64,000 bases of DNA from Seriola aureovittata (lineage: Eukaryota; Chordata; Actinopteri; Carangiformes; Carangidae): NCBI RefSeq assembly GCF_021018895.1, contig NC_079376.1, positions 22,075,001-22,139,000 of the forward strand, in the 5' to 3' direction. The notes beneath the pieces were generated by a model. The model did no database searches. It was not told the origin of the DNA and saw only the letters and a list, made by a program, of their open reading frames with translations. A program made the translations under genes and the position numbers. Below, in pieces: positions 55,404-64,000 of this stretch; position 1 is the first letter of the stretch; every line of letters begins with the position of its first letter.

Positions 55404-56186
55404 TAAAGGGATAGTTCAGTTTTTTTTGACGTGGGATTGTGTGAGGTAGTCACATAGTCGGTACATTATATTTTAACCCCTGAACTAACGTATTCCTATG
55501 CACAAGCGCACCTACGTGGTTAAAAAAATATACTGCCTGTCATGGTTTGCTATGGCAGACACTTTTTGTTAGTTTTGTTTTGGAGTTTTTGCACTTTCTG
55601 TTTTATTTCGAATTGGTTTCCTTGTGTGTCTGTGTGTTGCTTCCTGTCTTGGTCCTGTGTCTGTGGTGATTGTCTGCCCCGCCCTGATGTGTTTCACCTG
55701 TGTTCAATCACCCTTGCCTCCCTTGTCTATATAGTCTTTGTGCTTCCCTTTGTCTGTGTCGGTTCGTCTGTTTAGTTCTGGGTTTGTTCACGTCCTATTG
55801 TCTTCATGTCTGTCCATGTCACGTTCACGTCTGGATTTTTGATTAAATAAACCTGCCTGCACTGTCTCCCAAGAGTTGACTGCATTTGGGTCCTACTTAC
55901 CTCGCAAATGCTGACACTGCCAAAGGAGTGTTCTGTTTTCACGGGAAGATAAGTGTACATTTAAACTGATATTGGATTATTTTGGTGGGTGTTTTTAAAG
56001 GTGTCCAAAACAAGTTTTTTTTCTGCTGGCCCCGTGCACAGCAACACATCGCTCAGCTGCAGTGTTCCCAGTCAGCTTTCCTAACTGGGAGCGCGCTGAT
56101 CTGAATCTACTGCGGGGAATGTACTGACTATATGTGACTACCTCACACAACTCCATGTCAAAAACTACCAACTATCCCTTTTAAAG
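55404..56186. mobile_element. MITE with 70-bp inverted ends, split by a solo LTR
   Basis: The left end (55404-55470) and right end (56118-56186) are near-perfect inverted repeats. AAAGGGATAGTTCAG pairs with AACTATCCCTTTT, and GTGTGAGGTAGTCACATAG pairs with TATGTGACTACCTCACAC. The element without its insertion would be about 400 bp. TTTAAA-type sequence flanks both ends. It has no coding frame. Confidence 0.75.
55538..55916 (+). mobile_element. Solo LTR (379 bp) with 5-bp target duplication
   Basis: The segment begins TGTCATGG and ends GCTGACA, with the inverted terminal pair TGTCA/TGACA. It is flanked by CTGCC at 55533-55537 and again at 55917-55921, a perfect 5-bp target duplication. Inside lie a TATA-like CTATATAG (about 55728) and AATAAA at 55846-55851, in the order expected of an LTR. 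No internal retroelement sequence follows, so this is a solo LTR left by recombination. The family was not identified. Confidence 0.85.
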
Positions 56187-56699
56187 TATAAAAGTAGACA
56201 AATAAAAAAGCAGGATAGCACTGTGAAGCAGCCTGATTTTAAAGGTGGAGTTTTACACAATGAGACTCCCTTCCTCAGTCAAATCCAAGTAATTTGTTGC
56301 ATTCAGAGTTTTTGTTTGAAAGCAGAAAGATACAACATGACAAAACTGCAACACTGTTCACAGTAAGCATGACATTTCTTCTGCAGGGTCACAACATCGA
56401 TCAAGCTCATGGTTTTGGTCTTGTTTCCTCTTGTAACCTGTTCTCCACTTACAAATGATTTGTTCCCCCTCAGTTGTCTTCCTGATAACAAACTGCCACA
56501 TCTCAAAACTCAAAAGACACCGAACCCATACCTGTTCCTTCACCGTCAGCATCTTTGAGTAAGATCCTAAACTCAAGTGGCTTAAACAGGAATGAGTGTG
56601 TAATACAGAAGCTGGGAAATTATAGGTGGCAAATGAAAAGAAAGAGCATGTGAGATAGGGTGAAGAGTACGAGTGCAATGAAGAGGGAGAAGAAAAGAG

Positions 56700-57010
56700 T
56701 AGCTAACGTCCGGAGTGGCTGTTGAGAGTGCTGAGTGGGTGGGGTGGTGGTGGTGGTGGAGGAGGAGGAGGAGGAGAGCTGGAGCTGGAGCTAGTGGTCT
56801 CAGCCTCCTTCTCAGAATTATCCCTCAGTGACGCAAGCTCCTCCACACACATCCTGACAGCTGCTGCCTGCCTGGTTACAACGCTGTTAGGCCTGTCCAA
56901 TAACATTCATGTTCATTTCCGCTTTAATGCATGGCTTTTCCCTGCTGGGTTTACCAATACGGCTCCATTTAGGCTCATTAGTACATGTTCACCTACTACT
57001 TTTTCTTTTC
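56700..57010. other. GC-richer island with (TGG)n/(GGA)n tract
   Basis: A TGG/GGA/GCT trinucleotide tract (about 56740-56795) lies next to moderately GC-rich sequence. Open frames exist on both strands, giving poly-Gly or poly-Pro, but no splice-supported exon is found. A minus-strand frame starting MCVEELASLRDN looks protein-like but soon enters the proline tract and stops. Confidence 0.3.
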
Positions 57011-57591
57011 ATCTAATCCATGTACTAGTGGGACCACAGTCTCGCTCACACACCGGATCTTTTTTTTTTTTTTTTTTGTGATGAGGATAAGCTGTGAAAG
57101 AAATCAAGCCATTATTCATACTCCACTCGTCTTAGGCATTGTTCTTGTTCTAGTGACGACATACAGACCAAAATACACCGGATGGTTGAGAGATAGTTGA
57201 AGGGCTCTCACTGGTTTCAGAGACACGCTACCCCCTGTTTTAATAATGGTGCTCTTAACATTAAAGTGCAGCCATATAGTAATGACATAATTCCCTTTCC
57301 ATGAGTCCCGCAATAAAACATCTAAAGGGCTGAATGTGAATTAATAAAAATGGCAATAAGAAAAAACCCAAATTCTGTGAAATTGGGCCGTGAAATGACA
57401 ATAATACTAACCAAACAACAACTGCTGCAAGTGTATTGCAACTTCAAACAGGGATATTGTATAATAATGTAAAACACTGAAAGAGTAGCATAGTGACCAC
57501 TGAGGAGAATTAGGTTGTAATATTTCTGGGCAATAATTATTCTGAAGTTTAATGACATGAGGTGGAGTTCACATTCTGTCATTTCATACTT

Positions 57592-57642
57592 ACGTTTACA
57601 TTTACTCATTTGGCAGATGCTTTTATCTAAAGAGGGACAACA
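57592..57642. repeat. Short dispersed repeat tag (TTTGGCAGATGCTTTTATC)
   Basis: TTTACTCATTTGGCAGATGCTTTTATCTAAAG is a piece I recognise from many fish interspersed repeats. Only this tag is clear. Confidence 0.4.
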
Positions 57643-57989
57643 TTAAAGCTTTTAATAATTGATTTTTAATTTATTGACTGGATTTATATGAAAATTTAAT
57701 TTAATTTAAAAAGTACATTTAGAATAATCTGATTATCAGTGTAACATTTTTTTTACAGATTAAAAGACCAGAATTGTTCACTCTGTAATACGTGTGACAA
57801 AATCAATCACATTGAAACAAGCAAACATAAAGAGCTGCCAATGTCAACATGTTTCACCTGTTGTACCAGATCAATAATATTCATTTCCTCATGTATAAAT
57901 CTGCCAAGCAGACTTAACACACATTATTGGTTTGTGAAAACAGATTGATATTGTAAAAGCTTATTATCTTACATGACTAAAGTACTATA

Positions 57990-58740
57990 GCAATACTATA
58001 GCTACTTGTACTTCACTTACTTGAGTATTTACATTTTCTACTACACATCATCCCAGAGGCAAATACAAGCTACAGAGGATAATAAAAAGTTAGCTCCACC
58101 ATTATTGGGCCATTCTGCATGACAAGTACTTTTACTTTGGTACTTAGAGGATATTTCAATGCTAAAACTTTTGTCATTCTATTTAAATAAATTTTGAATG
58201 CAGGACTTTTTAAAAAAAACTTATGTGGAGTCATAACCTCAGTATTTCTGAATCCTTTGTATAGTAACTATAACTCAAAGTAGTGTTAGGTTCATAACAG
58301 TGATTGAAAGTACAGTTGCTCAAGCATTGTCCTTCCATACAGTTCAGAGATACTTGTACTCTAAATTAATTTTGTGCTATTTCATACTTCTTCACCACTA
58401 CATTTCAGAGGAAAATATTTTAATTTTACTCAACTACGTGATTTGGCAGCTAGAATTACTAGTCACCTTGCATATTTTAAAAAATAAAAATATTATGAGC
58501 ATATACTGTACATTACAGTTCATCGTAATTAATATGCAGACAAAATGGGGTAAATGGGTAAAATTAGCTCCACCACAACCACATACAACATTAAAACACT
58601 GCTCATTGTGTTAATGCCTCAACAATAATAATCCAGTAGCATAATATATAATGTAATGTGACACTGTGACACTTACTTTTATACTTTATGTACATTTTTT
58701 CTCTTTATATAAGTCAATATATTGACACAGGACTTGTACT
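57990..58740. repeat. ACTTGTACTTTACTT-family repeats, two adjacent copies
   Basis: One copy at about 57990-58210 contains GCTACTTGTACTTCACTTACTTGAG and TTTTGAATGCAGGAC. A second at about 58300-58740 contains AGAGATACTTGTACT, CACCACTACATTTCAGAGG and ACAGGACTTGTACTTG. Both are diverged and non-coding. Confidence 0.5.
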
Positions 58741-60169
58741 TGTTATAGAGCATCTTTACATTGTGGCACCGGTGCTTTTACATAAATAAATAAATAAATG
58801 ATCTGAATTCTTTATAACAAGTGATACAGAAGGCATGAAGATATTAAACCATTATAATGTCAGTAAACCAAAACAATCCCAGTAAGTACCAATATAGCCT
58901 AACCGCTCTCTTTGTTGTTGACTACAGTATTGATAAAAATTTCAGAACAATACAGAAATATTGATTATTTGACCTGTCATCATAAGACCAATTTATAAAA
59001 AAAGGCCTAAGGTAAAGGTAATTGAATGGTGTCTGTACAGTCATGTTACCTTAGTTCATGACCCCAAATGTGAATGATTATTTACATCATGCTTATGTAT
59101 TCTCTGAACATGCCCATGTATGGAAACCTCTCTCTAAGTATTCATTCAAAATGACAACATACTTCTCAATCTGGAGCAAGCTAAAGTCTCATGGCCCCAG
59201 AATTTCACTGTGATCACACAAAGGACTATTAAGTTACTAGTCTTTGAGGAGCTGAAGGGGACTTCCACAGTGTGACTGTCAGTATCAGACCCATTCATCT
59301 GACAGACAGGCTCACACTCAGGTTTTGGGACATTCCAGAGTGTCCTCTATCTTTTTTCATGAAATGTGAGTGGCTTCACTGGGGCACGATGATGATGTGC
59401 ATCGTGATCTTTTTTCTGTGATGACTCCAATTATTTTGTTTATTTACGGAGCTCAATCTGAACTGATTAAATTGAAGTGAAATGAGATTAAGTCTGTGAA
59501 ACTGAATGGAAAACAAAAATAGCTTTAGAATCAACAAAGCCTGCTTTGAGACACTCTGTTAGAAATCAGAGGGAAAATTATTACATGGCCACATTCACCA
59601 CAATTGGGTCTGACAATCCCATCTTGGTCAGAAATTCTTAACAGAAGCTCATTTGCTCTCATGGCAACCGGTAATGTACTACTGTGGAAGAACAACAAAC
59701 ATGCACTGGAAGATCTTGGTGCCCAGAGGCAGACAAGGTTTTCTAGGACATGAGTAACATATAAAAAGGAGATACTCCAGTCATATAAAAGAAACTATTC
59801 ACCAGGTATAACTGGGTATAACAAAAGAAACCCTCACTGAACATATTTTCTGAGCTAAAACAAATGTCTGCTTCTTCCATCAGATTTGACCTTGTCTTAC
59901 CAATCAACCGTTTCAATGTCCAAATTGCCCCTATTTGTTCTTTTGTGATAATCTGATGAAAGGATTGTATAGATCTATTTAAATCTCCTTCAAATGCAAT
60001 TTTCAGTTCACTTAAAATCTACACTGAGTCTGTGTTGACATGTACATCCACATGGTAGGAAATGATGTAGAGAAAAATGTTTACGTGAGAAAGAATGAAT
60101 CCAGTTGGGAATGAGCAGGACCTTGTACTGACCTTGATGAGAAAGCGATTGTGATGGATAAAAACAAAC

Positions 60170-60931
60170 ATGTTGCTGAATATGATGCCTCAATCAGATC
60201 ATGGCTTTAAGGTTGCTGAATTATTTCCCAGATTAAAAATGTCTCCATGTGCCCTACCCATAAATTGTGCTTGTTTTTGTCGTACAACAGACTACCTCTT
60301 CTCAGATATCCAAGAGAAGACCAACAGGGTGACATCCATCCTCAGTCTTCCCTCCTACTTCAAAGACACCCATGCTTACTTTGAAACTCATTTATAGATA
60401 ATGTAGCAGAACCAAGCCTCCTGCATGCTTATGTTTGATGTCCAGCACTGTTCAACGATTAGACACCATGGAATCTCCAGACTCCTTTCCATTACCATGC
60501 CAATTAACTTAGCCCTTGAACAAGTCAACCTTACAACTCTGTATACAATTCAACCTGCAATATTGTGATGTGGAACATATTTATAATTCATGAAGTGATT
60601 ATGTCTTGATGCTGTGGGGAAAAAAGACACAGCCTCATCTCTATGGTCTCATGACTATTTTCACCTCAGTTTCAAGACACCTCAAGTTCATGGTGCAGTC
60701 CACTGAAATCCCAACCTGGACTTCTGCTTGTGACAGTTCCACTGACCCATATGCCTACTGTATGCTGACTGACAAAAGCAATTACCTGCACATAGCTGAG
60801 GCCCACCTGCTCTTTAAAAACAGCCAACGTCTCAGTCACAGCTGAGAACACCTGAATTTCCTGTACAAATAAGTGACAAATGCATTCTGTGGAAATGGGC
60901 TTGTTTGTTGCACCAAGTATTTCAATAAAAA
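60170..60931 (+). other. Two orphan open frames ahead of a poly(A) signal
   Basis: Frames at 60170-60397 and 60606-60845 have protein-like composition (for example KMSPCALPINCACFCRTTDY and STDPYAYCMLTDKSNYLH). AATAAA follows at about 60926. I found no convincing splice sites joining them and recognise no family. They could be a decayed gene or transposon, a transcript tail, or chance frames. Confidence 0.2.
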
Positions 60932-61380
60932 TGTTTAACTGAAATTTCATTAAAACAATTTTCCAGTTTGCTTCTTGCTTTAAACATGACTCAAAAGCCT
61001 CTGATTGTGTTCATAAGAATTGTTTAATGTGTCAGTCATGAGTTGATTTTTGTCTACTTCTTATTTGCCAGTAAATCACTTTTATCTTATTAATTATTGT
61101 ATGTCAGCTTTCGTAGGCCAGTGCCATTTTGTTAATCATTTGTGGTTATTTTAATCATGTACTTTCAAAGGAGATGAGATCAAACAGATCACTTTGAACT
61201 AGCTTATAGCCTTAAGGCTTATCCAGAGTCATTTTTATAAACAGGGTATGTACACTCTTCCTTAATTTGGAATGAGAATATGAGAACAATGAGCATTTCT
61301 CTGTGTTGCCAAATATGCATCTGCTCTGAAAAGGTGAAAAATGTATATTGTATTTTGGTGCACTGCTCCTTTAAGGAGAC

Positions 61381-61478
61381 CCGGAAGTGGTTATTAAACC
61401 GGACGTTCTAAATGCTCAATGTGACTTACCGTGGTTGATACTTATGTTTTAATACTGTAGTGGTTTCGAGTCTACACA
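61381..61478 (+). promoter_or_regulatory. mrpl33: mrpl33 proximal promoter with ETS site
   Basis: CCGGAAGTGG at 61381-61390 is a strong ETS/GABP-type site about 90 bp upstream of the start codon, followed by AAACCGGACG. GABP (NRF-2) sites are typical of genes for mitochondrial proteins, so the position fits mrpl33. No TATA box is apparent. Confidence 0.6.
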
Positions 61479-62483
61479 ATGTTTCTTACCACCGTAAATT
61501 GTGAGTATTTTAATCATTGTATGTCTTTGTACGGAGAGTCAGGCATATGCCCACACAGGGCTGTCTCAAACGTGAGAAATGAAACAATCCGTTGGCCGTA
61601 ACTTAGCTAGCTGTCAGCTAACTCCCCAGTGTTAGCAGTGTTACTAAAGATGCTCTATAACTTTCTGAACTGTTTCTGTATGTTAGCACGCTTACTTACA
61701 GTTTTCCTCTTAAGTACTTGTGTATTGATTATTGGTATTTCTGTAGCGCTTTTATAGTAAAAGGTTCTGAGTTTCTATGGTTGAGTTCCTTCAAAACAAT
61801 TGTTTTGTATTTAGCTTGAGCAAGTTTCTCACTGCAAGACGAAAATACACTGTTATGACTTACATCATTAAGTTGCTTAGCAATCATGTGTTATTCTGCC
61901 TCACTGACAAACGTGTCCTGGTTTCTCTCATGTCCCAGTGGCCAAGGCGAAATCAAAGTAAGTAAAAGTCGGTACATATATGTATATATATATTGTATTG
62001 ACAAATACAGATTGACAGTTACGAAATGCGCCATGCAGTGTTGCGATCACTCTCACCTTCACCACTGTTTTCTTCCTTCAGGACCATCCTGGTGCAGATG
62101 GTCAGCGCTGCAGGGACAGGTTACTTCTTCAACACCAAGAGGAACCGTCTCAGAGACAAACTGGTGCTGCGCAAACATGATCCAATTGGTAAGATAAGAC
62201 TAACCAGCTGTTGCATACTTATGTGTCACAGTGGCATGTTGTATTATTAGAGAGAAAACTACTCATTATTAAGATTGTTTATGAACCAGATATGATAGTT
62301 ATTCTGTGACCATTATTCAAACATTTTAACTAAAACACAGAATTTCTTTGTCATGTAGTTCTTAAGCATTATTAAACTGCTATGAGCTGGTTATAGGGAT
62401 ATTCAATCTGTATTTTGTGAAGTAACTTACAGTAATGCGTGTGTGTGTACATACACACATATATATAGATATATGTGTTTATT

Positions 62484-62516
<33 letters not shown>

Positions 62517-62981
62517 GTATGTATGTACACACACATACATCTATGTGTGTGTGTTTGTTGTAACCTCATATGGTTCCAGTTAAAATGCCATGATATGCTG
62601 CAGTGTATTATGACAATGTCTAAAAACAATGTCAAATCAAAAATGCTTATTTGGGGCTTATGCGTGTTTTGTAAATAGACTGGTCCCAGTTTCCACTTGA
62701 TGTGTTTAAACTAACTTGTTAGACGTAATAATTTAAGTAAATTGTTGACAACGGTTTCAGTAAATTATCACTTTACAAAAAGGGACCAGGACAATTCACT
62801 TTCTAAATCATGTCAGTTACAAGCTCAAATTTCTGCTGTTCACAAAACCAGGACTACCCAGCCTCTTTCATGTGTCTTTGCATTGTCAAACCCTGTGATT
62901 TACATTTAAAATCCGCCTTTTCTCTTTGCAGTGAACAAGCACGTCCTTTTCCTTGAGAAGAAGAAGATCAGATCGATTTAA
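61479..62981 (+). CDS. mrpl33: Mitochondrial ribosomal protein bL33m
   Basis: Component of the large subunit of the mitochondrial ribosome. Coding exons 61479-61500, 61939-61957, 62082-62188 and 62932-62981 (22, 19, 107 and 50 nt) join in frame to 65 residues plus stop, the same length as the human protein as I recall. The protein begins MFLTTVNLAKAKSK, a short N-terminus as in mammals. It includes the family core [18 protein letters not shown] and ends LEKKKIRSI. Donors are GTGAGT, GTAAGT and GTAAGA; all acceptors end in CAG after pyrimidine tracts. Exons 1 and 2 are tiny and would be missed by simple frame scans. The 3' UTR has AATAAA at 63179-63184, and rbks converges from the other strand. 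Confidence 0.96.
62475..62545. repeat. (TA)n and (GT)n low-complexity tract in mrpl33 intron 3
   Basis: ATATATAT and GTATGTAC units mixed over about 70 bp; non-coding. Confidence 0.85.
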
Positions 62982-63178
62982 CAATACTCAAAAATATATG
63001 GACAATATAAACCTACAAGGTTTGAACAGACGATTTGTATTGTCATGGAGTATACAAGTCAGTCAACACTTCTGATTGGCTGGTCGACATGTGTTCAGGG
63101 GATTTCTTGGATCTATCAGAAGACCTCTACTCTCCTCACTGCTCCAGTTCAGCATGATGCAAATCCCAGCCGAGCTTC

Positions 63179-63184
63179 AATAAA
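63179..63184 (+). terminator. mrpl33: mrpl33 poly(A) signal
   Basis: Canonical AATAAA about 200 bp after the stop codon; a second AATAAA lies near 63349. Confidence 0.75.
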
Positions 63185-63691
63185 GTCTTTATTTCCACCA
63201 CTTTCAACAAGGAAGTACTGCTTATGTGTAAAAGTGAGGTTATGAAATAATACTATAAGGCTGTTGAGCAGATCTATACAGAATGTATCACTGATAATAT
63301 TTAAATATTCCAACTGGGTAAATGTACTTGATTTGTTTGGGGTAATTCAATAAATTAAGTCAATTATGTGCCGTAGAAGCTGAAGTGTGAAGATGTTTGT
63401 CAGTTATTAAAGTGTTTGAGATTTAAAAAAAAAGGTTGTACAAAAACATACATTTGTGTGTTGTTAATAGCTGTGTCATCACTAAGGCACTATTCATATA
63501 AGTAATATTGACAGTCAAAGTCAAGTTCAGCTTTATATTAAAATAACATAATTACAGACCTTATGAGTATCATTATATTGTTCTTAGATTTCTCAGAGGC
63601 AGCTAATTTCAGAAGTCAGTGTTCACATTCAATAAGATCCATCCCAGATTTGATCCATTTAAACTGGAGTCTACTCCCTGATGTGCTGCTC

Positions 63692-63883
<192 letters not shown>

Positions 63884-64000
63884 TTATAACTGTTTTATTA
63901 AATTTCACCTGTGGCGTAAATAGTTCCACTGTGTAACTCACACAGCCATGTGTCCTATTCAGCAGAATCATTAAATGTGTTTAGGCTGTGATGAGAAGTG

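Larger units (their letters stand above)
38720..61380. other. Gene-poor, repeat-rich interval
   Basis: I find no gene with consistent exons here. Contents recognised are a fold-back element (39288-39660), simple repeats, GC-richer islands (43400-43680, 48060-48260, 50150-50650 and 56700-57010), a large dispersed repeat (44515-45240) and a LINE-like scrap (47440-47530). There are also two nested insertion sites (51980-52818 and 55404-56186) and several copies of one repeat family. Stretches between these are AT-rich sequence in which I see nothing specific. Confidence 0.6.

Noticed and set aside
56703..56906. Minus-strand frame MCVEELASLRDN followed by poly-Pro
   Set aside because: The proline run is a translated trinucleotide repeat and no in-frame splice sites were found. 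It was considered as a 5' exon of the unrecognised gene, but exon 1 at 38161 already supplies the start.

Overview
The window is teleost fish nuclear DNA, most likely from a percomorph-like species. The evidence is intron-split genes with GT-AG junctions, long CA/GT and other microsatellites, AT-rich spacers, and dispersed repeats of types I recognise from fish genomes. I see no prokaryotic features, CRISPR array, rRNA or tRNA gene.

Layout. 1-5161: non-coding, with two blocks that look like conserved regulatory DNA. 5162-10320: supt7l on the minus strand, a subunit of the SAGA/STAGA co-activator, with a non-coding first exon; one intron holds a dead Tc1-like transposon. About 10320-10513: a compact divergent promoter. 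10514-18977: slc4a1ap (kanadaptin) on the plus strand, 14 coding exons rebuilt in frame to 816 codons plus stop. 21602-38161: a four-exon minus-strand gene that I rebuilt from splice sites. Its exon phases are consistent and it predicts a 263-residue protein that I cannot assign to a family; this is the main item of interest. About 38720-61400: a gene-poor stretch dominated by repeats and transposon remnants, including two clear nested insertions. 61479-63184: mrpl33 on the plus strand, 65 residues. 63692-63865: last exon of rbks (ribokinase) on the minus strand; the rest lies beyond the window.

The order supt7l, slc4a1ap, mrpl33, rbks and their orientations match what I recall of human 2p23, so this is an old vertebrate block. 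The genes are housekeeping in nature: chromatin co-activation, an RNA/nuclear FHA protein, the mitochondrial ribosome and ribose phosphorylation. They do not form one pathway. All exon boundaries were read by eye from splice signals and frame; no alignment, transcript data or database search was available. Family names for repeats come from memory.
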